Of a DNA stretch of 64,000 bases, positions 36,489-45,497 are shown piece after piece; position 1 is the stretch's first letter; each line of letters begins with the position of its first letter. The notes beneath the pieces were generated by a model. It was not told the DNA's origin, made no database searches, and saw nothing but the letters and a program-made list of their open reading frames with translations. Source of the stretch: Kocuria rosea subsp. polaris (GTDB lineage Bacteria > Actinomycetota > Actinomycetes > Actinomycetales > Micrococcaceae); NCBI GenBank assembly GCA_023896275.1, contig MLDA01000006.1, forward strand, positions 102,656-166,655. The letters run 5' to 3'. Both the position numbers and the translations under genes were made by a program.

Positions 36489-37409
36489 GTGCCAAATTCT
36501 ATGGGCCCCGCGTCAGAAACACCCGGGGACGAGGCGGTGCAACTCATCGCGAAGCACTTGAAGTCCCTCGATCCCCAGGGGTCGCGCTGGTCACGCGTCA
36601 TCAGACATACCTACGATATTGTCTATAATGGTCGCGAAACTGGCAGGTATAAGTGGGACCAGTTGATGAAGACAGAAAAAACTCACTTTGGGACACTTTT
36701 TGAGATCAATTCCCAAAGAGAATTCAAGTTCCCCGACGGCGCTACTACCGACTTTCGCATCCTCGGATATCAGGTTGATGCAAAGTGGAGCCAGACCCCG
36801 GGCTCGTGGATGCTGCCGCCTGAGGTAATTAACGAAATAGCTCTCGTCTGCACTGCGAACGATGAAACAGCAAAGTGGTCACTCGGACTGGTACATGTCA
36901 CCGGGAATAGAATTGGAGCTGGTCGAAATCGCGACGGAAAAGCGCGCCTCAGCAAATATGGAGTTGACCAAATTACATGGCTTTGGCGCGACGCCGTTCT
37001 CCCGGCAAACGTTCTGCTCCAACTACCTCCACATTTGATCGAGGAGATCAAGGCACCGCGTGGTGGGACAAAGAGACTCGCACAACTATTCATCCACGCC
37101 CGAGAGATGCTCGTGCACAGGACTACCGTCGAAACTATTAGCCAGCAGCTCGACGCGCAGCGAAGAATTCGCCACAATGGTGGATGCCGAGATCTCCTGG
37201 CGCCCGAGGGAATGATCGTCCTCAGTGGGGCCTATGAAAACCAAAGAAGGATCGCCCGTGGCCTCAACATTGCGGTACCCGAAAGAGACCAATATATTTC
37301 CACTTTTGTTGTCCCAAGCGAAAATAATACTGGAGTAGAAATCAATGGCATACATTGGAGAAGGCCAACTGCTGGAGAGGCAGTGTCAGGACCGGGACCC
37401 ATCATATGA
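36489..37409 (+). CDS. NaeI-like type II (IIE) restriction endonuclease
   Basis: A 306-aa protein resembling NaeI (about 317 aa). The catalytic set appears as Glu72 (LFEINSQREF), Asp88 (TTDFRI), Asp97 and Lys99 (YQVDAKW); the 16-9-2 spacing equals that recalled for NaeI E70-D86-D95-K97. WMLPPEVINEIALV and LLAPEGMIVLSG also match NaeI. NaeI cuts GCC/GGC and needs a second effector site; specificity here is inferred. GTG 36489 with AGAAGGG upstream gives a NaeI-like length; ATG 36501 is an alternative. It is convergent with a C5 methyltransferase. Confidence 0.87.
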   Translation: MPNSMGPASETPGDEAVQLIAKHLKSLDPQGSRWSRVIRHTYDIVYNGRETGRYKWDQLMKTEKTHFGTLFEINSQREFKFPDGATTDFRILGYQVDAKWSQTPGSWMLPPEVINEIALVCTANDETAKWSLGLVHVTGNRIGAGRNRDGKARLSKYGVDQITWLWRDAVLPANVLLQLPPHLIEEIKAPRGGTKRLAQLFIHAREMLVHRTTVETISQQLDAQRRIRHNGGCRDLLAPEGMIVLSGAYENQRRIARGLNIAVPERDQYISTFVVPSENNTGVEINGIHWRRPTAGEAVSGPGPII

Positions 37410-37419
37410 ATCTAGTGAC

Positions 37420-37444
37420 CTCGACTTCGGCTTTATAAGTCGAG
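37420..37444. terminator. Inverted repeat between convergent restriction and methylase genes
   Basis: CTCGACTT (37420-37427) and AAGTCGAG (37437-37444) are perfect 8-bp arms around a 9-nt loop, between the two stop codons. It is probably a bidirectional terminator that separates the convergent transcripts. Confidence 0.55.
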
Positions 37445-37475
37445 TTCTCCGCCATCACCACTCAATCCCTAAATG

Positions 37476-38534
37476 CTACCCAGCCATGACAAGGTCGTCG
37501 CCCTGCCTCGCAACCTGATCTTGAATCAGGTCCTCTGAGTGCTCTTCAACCGCTCCTTCCATAGGGATGCCAACACTAAGTGCAATGGCAATTTGCCTCC
37601 CAATGGCCTCTGCCACTGGTGGCGGAAATGCATTGCCAACTTGGCGCCAAGCAGCGGTTTTTCCGCCGGTAAACTTCCAATTCCTGGGGAAGCCCTGCAG
37701 AACACCCCCCATTTGCACGGTCAGGCGCGGATTTTCATGCGCTGGGAAGTCGGGGCCCGGCGCTTCGTTGGCGATTGAGTTTCCCCTCACACCCAGGGCA
37801 AGCCATGCCTGCTTCGCCCGGGTAGGTCCAACGTCCGGACCGCCATGTTTCTTCGACCCCCCCACTAGGGTCGGCGCAACTTTGTTCGCTCGCCGCGCCC
37901 ACTCTTTGGCCCCAGGCCAACCATTAGCCGACATCAAGGACTCGAGGGCTTTTCCGACAGTAACCTGGCTTGCCCGAGGCTCGGGCCAATTAAATCCACC
38001 GGCGTAATCTTCCTGAATCGCGACTAGAATGAACCGAGGACGCAACTGAGGCACACCAAAATCGGAAGAATTTATAAGCTTCCAGTCTGACCAGTAGCCC
38101 AGCGCTGCTAGGCGCTCTCGGATTTGATCCCGATACTCTTTGAACCGAGGCATCGAGAGCCCTCGAACATTCTCAAGCATGACGGCTCGCGGGCGGGCCT
38201 GCTCAACAATTTCCAAGGCCTTCGGGAAAAGATCGCGTTCGTCATCTGCACCTAACTGCTGTCCGGCGACAGAGAACGGAGGGCAAGGCACGCCGCCAGC
38301 GACGAGGTCGACGCCTTCATAATCCGAGCCGTCGACTAGGTTCAGATCGATCTCTCGCACATTCCAGCGTCGATTCGGCTCAAGACGACTATGATCGCGG
38401 TTGGTACGCAGAGTCTCACATGCCCAGCGATCATTCTCAATGGCCGCGATGTGCCGAAATCCAGCCTTCTCGAGCCCGAGAGCCTGGCCTCCGGCACCGG
38501 CGCACAATTCGATTGAAGTCAATTCGTCGGTCAT
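37476..38534 (-). CDS. C5 cytosine DNA methyltransferase (partner of NaeI-like enzyme)
   Basis: A 352-aa m5C methyltransferase. Motif I is ELCAGAGGQALGLEKAGF, motif IV GGVPCPPFSVAGQQLG with the catalytic Cys, motif VI MLENVRGLS, motif VIII QLRPRFILVAI, and motif X AAWRQVGNAFPPPVAEAIGRQIA. The target-recognition region lies between VIII and IX (about 190-270). It should methylate the NaeI-like target, GCCGGC by inference. ATG 38534 or 38546 may be the start. No controller (C) protein gene is visible. Confidence 0.92.
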   Translation of the reverse strand: MTDELTSIELCAGAGGQALGLEKAGFRHIAAIENDRWACETLRTNRDHSRLEPNRRWNVREIDLNLVDGSDYEGVDLVAGGVPCPPFSVAGQQLGADDERDLFPKALEIVEQARPRAVMLENVRGLSMPRFKEYRDQIRERLAALGYWSDWKLINSSDFGVPQLRPRFILVAIQEDYAGGFNWPEPRASQVTVGKALESLMSANGWPGAKEWARRANKVAPTLVGGSKKHGGPDVGPTRAKQAWLALGVRGNSIANEAPGPDFPAHENPRLTVQMGGVLQGFPRNWKFTGGKTAAWRQVGNAFPPPVAEAIGRQIAIALSVGIPMEGAVEEHSEDLIQDQVARQGDDLVMAG

Positions 38535-38546
38535 ATGATCCTCCAT

Positions 38547-39129
38547 ATCATCCCGGCATCAGTCGAACACTTCATACTCACCAGTGCCTTCAGCCAATCC
38601 TGTTTACTCTACGTTATCCGCCTGTACCTACGTTTTGGTGCCGCCGGGCCAGGCCGGCAGCCTACGTTGCACGCATGGGCTCCATCTGGCTTCGGTCGAG
38701 AAGACTCAGGTCAAGAGCGCTGATCTCTCAGCCGCGTAGGGGTGCGACCTTCATCTGTTGGCTCATGCGTGGTTCGCGCCCGGATCGACGTGACCAATCC
38801 CATGCCAGACCCCGCGACAGGCCCTCTACAGTTTCTCGACAACACGGACAGCAACCGCTCTCTGCTCGCGCAGCTGGCCCACCGAAGGAAACTATCGGAT
38901 CGGAATGCGCATGAGACCGTCCACTGGATCGCCCCGGCTGATGGCTACGTAGCCTGTTCTCACCATTTTACTGCCCAGATTCCACTACTAGTACCAAACA
39001 ACGCGACGGACGATCCGTCCAAATACTTCGAAATCGGCGAGCATCGCAGCCTAGGTCTTCCGCAACGCTACGGCAACGGTGCGAGGTCTCGTTAGGAGTG
39101 GCTCGACCTGCCGCGGATTCCCCGCTGCG
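38547..39129. other. Intergenic region at the right border of the island
   Basis: 583 bp between the methylase and the VanZ-RDD gene, where base composition moves back toward the chromosomal average. A 98-codon plus-strand frame (ATG 38802 to 39095) starts MPDPATGPLQFLDNTDSNRS, but it has no ribosome site and no recognisable family. It may be a remnant. No att-like repeat of the left border was found by eye. Confidence 0.5.
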
Positions 39130-40308
39130 TCACCGTCGCCGCACGTCAGCCAGGTACGTCCCGCTGAGCACGCCCGAGAGACCGCGCCGGGTCGAGGTTG
39201 CCATCACCGAGACGAAAGCGACGAACAACAGCAGCCCGACGAAGCCATTGGCGATGCCAGCGCCGAACGACTCCTGCCCGAGCGTGCCGATCATCGTCAG
39301 CACCGTGTACGGCCCGCCGACGATGCTTGCGCGAGCCACCCGACGCCAGCGCGGGGCGGCTGTAAAGCGGGTGCGGGCGGCGCCGTCGTCGTGCCGGGCG
39401 TTTCCGGAGGGCTCGCGCTCACTCACGCCCAGCCAGACCACCCGCTGGCCGAGAGATCCACCCGTGCCGGAGAGCGACGGGAGGTAGAACACGAGCAAGC
39501 CCGGAACGATAAAGCCGGCGAGTGCGGTGATCCAGAGCGACTCGGGCCCCTCCGTCCAGCCGAGATAGACGGCGTACACCAGCGAGAAGATCGAGGCGAA
39601 GAGGCCGAACAGGGCGAGGTCGAGCAGCATCCCGAACCAGCGACGCCACACGGTCAGCGGGCGCGGCGTGAGGCGGCGAGAGAGGTACTGACGACGCTCG
39701 GGCATGAACCAGAGCAAGATCGGGGCGATGAGCGCACCGAGGAGCGCGCCGGCGGTGTTGGCGATGAGGTCGTCGACGTCGCCCACGCGGTACGCGCAGT
39801 CGTAGATGCCGTAGACGCCCGAAACCTGCGTGAGCTCGATGAAGCCCGACGCGAGCAGGCCCGTAAACGTGGCGCCGATGACGCCCCAGCCCAGGAAGCG
39901 GCGGGCGATCACGCCCCACGGAATGAAGAGGAGGACGTTGAAGACGACCTGCAGGACGACGAACGACTTGAGGGTCGCGAGCAGGGACATGCCAGCGGTC
40001 TGGCGGGAGATGTCGTCCACAAACTGGAAAGGTGTCAGCTGCGCCTGCGAGAGCATGCCGCGCAGGCCGGTGGTGCCTGGCGCACACATGAGGTCGGAGG
40101 CGACGGGCAGCGGCAGGAGCGTGTAAGCGATGAGGGCCGCGCCGTAGACCGCGACGGCGGCCGCGCCGAGGAAGCGCAGCCACGTGAAGCCGCCGTAGCG
40201 CCGGTACTGGTAGATCACCACCGGGACAAGCACGACGGCGAAGGCCAGCCCGCCGAGCAGGAACCCCATGTACGCCGGCCACACCCATGCGTCGACTGAA
40301 TTGCCCAA
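39130..40308 (-). CDS. VanZ-RDD family membrane protein
   Basis: A 392-aa protein. The N-terminal VanZ-like domain (about residues 30-200) has YTLLPLPVASDLMC, LKSFVVLQVVFNVLLFIPWGVIARR, and SGFIELTQVSGVYGIYDCAYRVGDVDDLIANTAGALLG. The C-terminal half is RDD-like (TPRPLTVWRRWFGMLLDLALFG, SLGQRVVWLGV). The combination is frequent in Actinobacteria; the function is unproven. The start is TTG 40308 with GGGGGAG 5 nt upstream. Confidence 0.88.
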   Translation of the reverse strand: MGNSVDAWVWPAYMGFLLGGLAFAVVLVPVVIYQYRRYGGFTWLRFLGAAAVAVYGAALIAYTLLPLPVASDLMCAPGTTGLRGMLSQAQLTPFQFVDDISRQTAGMSLLATLKSFVVLQVVFNVLLFIPWGVIARRFLGWGVIGATFTGLLASGFIELTQVSGVYGIYDCAYRVGDVDDLIANTAGALLGALIAPILLWFMPERRQYLSRRLTPRPLTVWRRWFGMLLDLALFGLFASIFSLVYAVYLGWTEGPESLWITALAGFIVPGLLVFYLPSLSGTGGSLGQRVVWLGVSEREPSGNARHDDGAARTRFTAAPRWRRVARASIVGGPYTVLTMIGTLGQESFGAGIANGFVGLLLFVAFVSVMATSTRRGLSGVLSGTYLADVRRR

Positions 40309-40505
40309 ACCGCTCCCCCTTCACCCGCCGCGTAGATTATCGGCGCTCAAACGTCTGAGCACCACTCTACGTAAGGGCTGGCGACCGTTATCGAATAGTT
40401 GAGCTTTACAGGGCCAGCGGCCTCCCCCTGTGGTGGCGTGCTGGCGTACTCTCATCATTACCTCCAGCCACGGCTGGTGGGGGCGTCTAGCGAGTAGGGG
40501 GACTC

Positions 40506-41537
40506 ATGGATTGGAAGGCTGTCGAATCGCGGGCCACCCGGGCGGTGGGACGAGCCATCGGCGTGGTGCCGAAGCCTTGCGCGCCGAAGACCAGGCTCAA
40601 GACCGTCGACTCCACCGATGCGCGGCGCAGCGGCATCGCGATTGACTGCAGCAAGCGGCTCGGGCTGGTGTGTTGGGTCGCCGTGAAATTCCGCGAGGAT
40701 GAAGTCATCAGCACGTTGACCGGGCATTTCGCGCTCACCGAACTCACCGAGCGCGACCACCTCAAACACCCCGACGCCCTCCAACGCGCCTTGGAATCAG
40801 AACTGCAGCGCGTGCTTGCGGTCGCCGTCATCGACCTTGGAGTCGGGGACGCCTACCCCGTTCACCGGCCGGCACGAGCAGACGACGGATTCGGCGTCTA
40901 CGATGCGTTGGCCCGCCTCGGCATTCCCGTCTCTAGCGCGACGGCGCCGGCCGGCCCCCGCGCGGCTGCCGGAGCCACGCTCGCCCGGGAGACCATCGCC
41001 CACATCGGCGAGATCAAGATCTCCACGGATGCATCGTTTCGGCGCGGAGAGCCCAGCGGTCATGGGTGGTTCGTCGAGTCTGCGAGCGTGTTCCGGCCCT
41101 TGCTCGGATCCGCGACGGCAAGGCTCGAAACCGTTCTGGAGGCCGAGCTCTTCACCGTGCGGAGGGCTCTTAAGTTCGCTCGCGATGAGTTCGGGAAGGA
41201 GGCCATGCGGGCCAACGGCGTCTTGGTCCGCTGCGATTCGGCCCTCGCCGTCCGCATGCTTCAGGACCCGACGTGGTCGCCGCGAGAAGTCACCAAACGC
41301 GAAGCGCTCCTAGTGAAATCGATTCACGAGCAGGACAACGGTGGCAACGTCCGCTTCGTCTGGGTGCGCGGGCACAACGGGGATCTGGGCAACGAGTTCG
41401 CTGACCGTCTCGCCGTCGCCGCACGAAGGCTCCGCGCCGGTCGTGTCCCCCACGAGAGCGCCGTAGCCATCATGAGCAACATCTTTGGCGAGGCCACGGA
41501 GCGCTTCCAACTCGCGCGCCACGGGCTTGCGGCCTAA
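40506..41537 (+). CDS. RNase H domain protein with a novel N-terminal region
   Basis: A 343-aa protein. The C-terminal RNase HI fold (about 168-310) has all four acidic residues: Asp175 (KISTDASFRRG), Glu214 (LEAELFTVRRALKFA), Asp244 (VRCDSALAVRML) and Asp300 (NEFADRLAVAARR), plus His290 in WVRGHNGD. It would cleave the RNA of RNA-DNA hybrids. The 165-residue N-terminal part (SGIAIDCSKRLGLVCWVAVKF, AVAVIDLGVGDAYPVH) is not a hybrid-binding domain I recognise; its strand pattern could be a second, degenerate RNase H-like fold. It lies near the restriction island and is possibly accessory. Confidence 0.8.
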   Translation: MDWKAVESRATRAVGRAIGVVPKPCAPKTRLKTVDSTDARRSGIAIDCSKRLGLVCWVAVKFREDEVISTLTGHFALTELTERDHLKHPDALQRALESELQRVLAVAVIDLGVGDAYPVHRPARADDGFGVYDALARLGIPVSSATAPAGPRAAAGATLARETIAHIGEIKISTDASFRRGEPSGHGWFVESASVFRPLLGSATARLETVLEAELFTVRRALKFARDEFGKEAMRANGVLVRCDSALAVRMLQDPTWSPREVTKREALLVKSIHEQDNGGNVRFVWVRGHNGDLGNEFADRLAVAARRLRAGRVPHESAVAIMSNIFGEATERFQLARHGLAA

Positions 41538-41540
41538 GTT

Positions 41541-42524
41541 TTATTCTTCTTCCCAGGGCGGCGTCTTCAGGAACGGCGAATCGCAGGCCCAACCTTCGGG
41601 GTGTTCAATGCAGTCAGCCGAGACGTTGCGGGTTTCGCGTTTCCAGATGCTGTTGATCTTCGGCTCGCTCGGGACCGAGGCCACGCCAGAAATCGGGATC
41701 CAACCCGAATCGCCGTAGCGGAACTCACCGGTGTAGACCGTGGTCAGGTTGACCTCGTAGTTGCCGGTCTCCTCGTAGATGTTGTCCGTGTAGGTCCGGT
41801 ACTCGTACGGATCCGCGTCATCGGGCCTGGCTTCGCCGGCATGCGCAGTGGTGCGGTGGTTCCCGTCGCCGTACGTCCACTGGTATTCGATCGGCGTGGC
41901 CCGGACTTCAACGGTGGTTCCCAGAACGGTGGTTTCGAGCGTATGCACCTGACTATCGGCCCACTGATTCACCCGTTGACGAATCAGCGCGAGGCCGTAC
42001 TGCTCGTGGCCGTCAACGGGCGACTCGAAGACAATGTCCGAAGAAGGGATCGGCAACGAACGAAATGCGGTCGCCGTTACGGTGACGACCTCTTCAGGTA
42101 CATCCGCATCGATAATGAGCGGCGAGTTTTCTGAGAGACAGACTGTCTCTGGTGTCAGGGTGCCTTCTGGGTCGTCGCGAGTGTGTCGACTCACCTGATA
42201 AAAGTCCTCACCTTCATCGCACCGGGCACTCGCGCTAGCCTGACAATGGTCCTCTTCCTCGTCAGTTAGATTGCTTCTATCGCGACAATAGGGCTTATAT
42301 GTTTCCCACTCGTCGGGGACGTCTTGAATTGGATTGGTTCCACCGCCAGCATCTGCACCACCGCCGGCGCCTGCACCACCGACAGTATTTGTCTTCGTAT
42401 CCTCAAACTCAAGATCGACATGCCTTTCGTCTTCACTGATACTTGTGGTGGGCGATTGCCTTTCAGCTGGCGAAAGTGGCAGAAGTACGCCAAAAGTCAG
42501 CACCACTGCGACAGCCACCTTCAT
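41541..42524 (-). CDS. Secreted protein with a PKD-like domain
   Basis: A 327-aa protein with an N-terminal signal-like segment (MKVAVAVVLTFGVLLPLSPA), a Gly/Ala-rich linker (VGGAGAGGGADAGGG), a Cys-containing central part (YKPYCRDRSNL, CQASASARCDEGED) and a PKD-like region about 205-285 (EYQWTYGDGNHRTT, YEETGNYEVNLTTVYTGEF). The last residues carry another Cys pair (ADCIEHPEGWACDSP). It overlaps the upstream lipoprotein gene by 4 nt (ATGA), so both are likely made together at the cell surface. Function unknown. Confidence 0.72.
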   Translation of the reverse strand: MKVAVAVVLTFGVLLPLSPAERQSPTTSISEDERHVDLEFEDTKTNTVGGAGAGGGADAGGGTNPIQDVPDEWETYKPYCRDRSNLTDEEEDHCQASASARCDEGEDFYQVSRHTRDDPEGTLTPETVCLSENSPLIIDADVPEEVVTVTATAFRSLPIPSSDIVFESPVDGHEQYGLALIRQRVNQWADSQVHTLETTVLGTTVEVRATPIEYQWTYGDGNHRTTAHAGEARPDDADPYEYRTYTDNIYEETGNYEVNLTTVYTGEFRYGDSGWIPISGVASVPSEPKINSIWKRETRNVSADCIEHPEGWACDSPFLKTPPWEEE

Positions 42525-43138
42525 TGATCTTCGACTTTCTCGATGATCGCCGCACTCCAGCCCGACTCGTCTTCAAAGTACGCGTAGAACTCGTAGTCAA
42601 ATGCCACTTCCTCGAACCCGTGCTCGGGATCAATGGAACCGTCTTCAAGATACACATATCCAGCGGATTGTTTCAGGACAAATTCAGCATGGTAGTAATC
42701 TTCAATCGGCTGCAAATTCGTTATAAAATCATCGGGCGTCAGTTCTCCGCCCTGAGTCCAACCGCTGTCATCATAGATGTCGTGCACAACGAAACTACGC
42801 ACTCGACAGAAACGGCAACCGTCATCGGAGACTTCATCTAGCAATGCCGTGTCCCCTGTGGCCATTGCGTAATTCTGCGCTTCGAACCAGTACTCGACGA
42901 AAGCCTCGAATCCGGCTGCAGAGAACTCGGTCGCCAGCTTCGGCATCTCCGGGGGCTCCAGGTTCTCCGCCGGGGAGGTACTCGTGGCCGGCTTCGGCGT
43001 GGGAGGAGCACTGCTCGTCGGCGCCGCCGACGTGGGGGACGGCGACTCGGACGGCACCGCCGTCGTGCCGGTACAGCCGGCCAGCGCCAGCGCGAGGAGA
43101 CCAGCGACCGCAACGGTTGCGGGACGGAACTGTTTCAC
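42521..43138 (-). CDS. DUF6318 family lipoprotein
   Basis: A 205-aa lipoprotein. The signal peptide ends in the lipobox LALAGC (Cys22). It is followed by a Ser/Pro/Thr-rich linker (about 25-60) and a compact domain (AAGFEAFVEYWFEAQNYAMATGD, SDDGCRFCRVRSFVVHDIYDD) as in DUF6318 proteins of Arthrobacter and relatives. It is coupled to the secreted PKD-like protein. Base composition of the 3' half and of the next gene is lower in GC than neighbours. Confidence 0.85.
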   Translation of the reverse strand: MKQFRPATVAVAGLLALALAGCTGTTAVPSESPSPTSAAPTSSAPPTPKPATSTSPAENLEPPEMPKLATEFSAAGFEAFVEYWFEAQNYAMATGDTALLDEVSDDGCRFCRVRSFVVHDIYDDSGWTQGGELTPDDFITNLQPIEDYYHAEFVLKQSAGYVYLEDGSIDPEHGFEEVAFDYEFYAYFEDESGWSAAIIEKVEDQ

Positions 43139-43513
43139 TGACGGCTGCCTTTCATATGCCCCAACTCACTCTTTGGGATAGAGCCTAGCTGGTTTGTCCA
43201 CTCGCCGCATGAGTTATCCACAGGGTGTGACGGGCGCCTGCGACGGGGCCAACACCGTACGCGGGGCCACCGCCACGGTGGCTGGACGTCGAAGTTTCCC
43301 TGGCCGGAAAGGGAGCCCCGAGGGCCCGCCCCGATAGGCCCGCGGCGCTAACTGAGCGGTTTCTGGGAGAGCTCGCGGAACGCTGGCCAAGGGCACCGCC
43401 GGAGGTTAGCGTGGAAATCGTCAGTGCTAGTCAGCGCTCCCACGGAGGGCCCGTATGACAGCTCGAGAATCGAGTCGGCCGCAGGTCGGCGACGAGGGAG
43501 AGGAGCAGTAGCA
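43139..43513. other. Intergenic region with a perfect DnaA box
   Basis: 375 bp upstream of both the DUF6318 gene (minus) and a small plus-strand gene. It contains TTATCCACA at 43214-43222, the exact DnaA-box consensus, as a single copy. No further boxes, AT-rich unwinding element or dnaA/dnaN genes are near, so this is not an origin. The rest holds promoters at most. Confidence 0.5.
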
Positions 43514-43741
43514 ATGGGAATCGATGGAATGACCGGTCAGGACAAGTTCGGGCGCGGCGAGAACGCGACCGACCAGACCCAGGAAGAGGCAGCTCAGGCG
43601 AAGCAGGAGCTCGCCCAGGAGCGGGCCGCGGAGGACCGCCGCGCGACCGGCTCGGCCGGGCGGCCGCCGAGCGATCCCGACGACGGTTCGGACGAGAACG
43701 ACGGCGGCCCCAAGAAGCCGCAGGACTTCCGCGGACACTGA
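43514..43741 (+). CDS. Small charged hypothetical protein
   Basis: A 75-aa hydrophilic protein (MGIDGMTGQDKFGRGENATD, then a Gln/Ala/Glu helix, ending GGPKKPQDFRGH). No domain is recognised. The ATG at 43514 is preceded by GAGAGGAGCAGTAGCA. It resembles short, disordered, stress-type proteins. It is convergent with the NCS1 permease gene. Function unknown. Confidence 0.6.
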   Translation: MGIDGMTGQDKFGRGENATDQTQEEAAQAKQELAQERAAEDRRATGSAGRPPSDPDDGSDENDGGPKKPQDFRGH

Positions 43742-43778
43742 TTCTCCGCGGACCCGGCCACCTGCGGCTCCATGGCGC

Positions 43779-45497
43779 TTACCTGACGGGAGGATTGGCC
43801 GGCAGCACGTGCACGCCGGTCCTGTCCGTCGCCAGGGCGAGCGAGGAGATGTACTGCTTCTCCCCGTTCGGCCCTGGCACAGGTGAGGCCAGCATGTCCG
43901 GCCGCTCGAACTCGAGGCCCGTCACGCAGCACGTGAGGCGGTCGTCGACCGGGTTGCCGTGCCGGTCGAACATCGGCAGCTCGATGCCGTCGTCACCGCG
44001 GCGCAGGTAGTACTTGCCGCCCGTGACAATCGCAAGGGTCGGGGTGAGGACCAGCGCCAAACCTACCGCGAAGAGCGGGCTGAACGGCTGCACGGCGGTG
44101 CCGAAGACCCCGAAGAAGATCGCAATCGACACGACCGCCGAGGTGATCATCGAGACGAAGCCCACCGGGTTCACCGCGTAGAGCATGCCGCGGCGGAACT
44201 CCGGAGCCTTGGGTGAGAGCTTGAGCAGGTACTTGTTGATCGCAATGTCGGCGGCGACCGTCACGACCCAGGCCATCGCGCAGTTCGCGTAGAAGCCGAG
44301 CACCGTGTTGAGGAAGTCAAACATGTTCGCCTCCATCAGGATCAACGCGATCGCGAGGTTCACCACCACGAACACCATGCGGCCCGGGTAGCGTCCGGTG
44401 ACGCGGGTGAACGAGTTGGTCCACGCCAGCGAGCCGGAGTACGCGTTGGTGACGTTGATCTTGATCTGCGAGATGACCACGAGGACGACGGCGAGGACCA
44501 TCGCCAGCCAGCCCGGCATCATCTCGCGGTAAACGCCCAGGAACTGGTTGACCGGCTCGGCAGCATTGACGTCCGAGCCCGGGTTCATGGTGGCGATCAG
44601 GTAGACCGCGATGAACAGGCCCGTGATCTGCTTGATGGCGCCGAAGACGACCCAGCCCGGCCCGCCCATGATCATGGCGGTCCACCACTTGCGGGAGTTC
44701 TCCGGCGTCTTCGGCGGCATGAAGCGCAGGTAGTCGATCTGCTCGGCGATCTGCGCCATGAGCGAGAGGCAGACGCCGGCGGCGAGCATGGCCGACGCGA
44801 AGCTGACGCCCCCGTCGCCGGACTCGCCGGTGTAGGCGAAGAACGCGTTCACCGAGTCTGGATTCTGGGCCACGAGGTAGACCATCGGGATCACCATGAG
44901 CACGAGCCACAGCGGTGTGGTCCACACCTGCAGCTTGGCCAGGGTCTTCATCCCGTAGATGACCAGCGGGATCACGATCAGCGTGGAGACCGCGTAGCCG
45001 ATCCACTTCGGGATGCCGAGCCCGACCTCGAGACCCTGCGCCATGATGGCGCCCTCGAGTGCGAAGAAGATGAACGTGAAGGTCGCGAAGATGATGTTGG
45101 TGACGATCGAGCCGTAGTAGCCGAAGCCGGAGCCGCGCGTGATGAGGTCCAGGTCGATGTTGTAGCGGGCCGCGTAGTAGGCCAGCGGCAGGCCCGTGGT
45201 GAAGATGATCGCCGCGGCGATCAGGATTCCGACGACGGCGCTGGCGGTCCCGTAGGCCATGCCGATGGTCGCGCCGATCGAGAAGTCGGCGAGGTAGGCG
45301 ATGCCGCCGAGCGCACTCGTGGCCACCACGGCGGGTGTCCACTTGCGGTAGGAGCGCGGCGCGAAGCGGAGCGTGTAGTCCTCCAGCGACTCCTTGGCCG
45401 CCGCCATGCTCTCACTCGCTCCGGGCGCGTGCGGGGCCTGCGGTGCGGCCGTCAGGGGCCCGCCGCTCTTGTCTTGTTCGTCCGTCGTCAAACTCAT
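43779..45497 (-). CDS. NCS1-family (purine/cytosine permease-like) transporter
   Basis: A 572-aa, 12-helix protein of the NCS1 type (YTLRFAPRSYRKWTPAVVATSALGGIAYLADFSIGA, then YYAARYNIDLDLITRGSGFGYYGS). It imports nucleobases, allantoin or similar compounds with H+ or Na+. About 85 C-terminal residues beyond the last helix form a soluble tail with CCVTGLEFERPDM, unusual for the family. Its place beside the urease genes suggests import of a urea-yielding purine degradation product, but that is inference. Confidence 0.85.
   Translation of the reverse strand: MSLTTDEQDKSGGPLTAAPQAPHAPGASESMAAAKESLEDYTLRFAPRSYRKWTPAVVATSALGGIAYLADFSIGATIGMAYGTASAVVGILIAAAIIFTTGLPLAYYAARYNIDLDLITRGSGFGYYGSIVTNIIFATFTFIFFALEGAIMAQGLEVGLGIPKWIGYAVSTLIVIPLVIYGMKTLAKLQVWTTPLWLVLMVIPMVYLVAQNPDSVNAFFAYTGESGDGGVSFASAMLAAGVCLSLMAQIAEQIDYLRFMPPKTPENSRKWWTAMIMGGPGWVVFGAIKQITGLFIAVYLIATMNPGSDVNAAEPVNQFLGVYREMMPGWLAMVLAVVLVVISQIKINVTNAYSGSLAWTNSFTRVTGRYPGRMVFVVVNLAIALILMEANMFDFLNTVLGFYANCAMAWVVTVAADIAINKYLLKLSPKAPEFRRGMLYAVNPVGFVSMITSAVVSIAIFFGVFGTAVQPFSPLFAVGLALVLTPTLAIVTGGKYYLRRGDDGIELPMFDRHGNPVDDRLTCCVTGLEFERPDMLASPVPGPNGEKQYISSLALATDRTGVHVLPANPPVR

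Noticed and set aside
38802..39095. A 98-codon frame right of the methylase
   Set aside because: No ribosome site and no recognisable protein family; it may be a remnant but cannot be supported as a gene.
43214..43222. Replication origin suggested by a perfect DnaA box
   Set aside because: A single box, no cluster, no AT-rich unwinding region and no dnaA, dnaN or parAB genes nearby.
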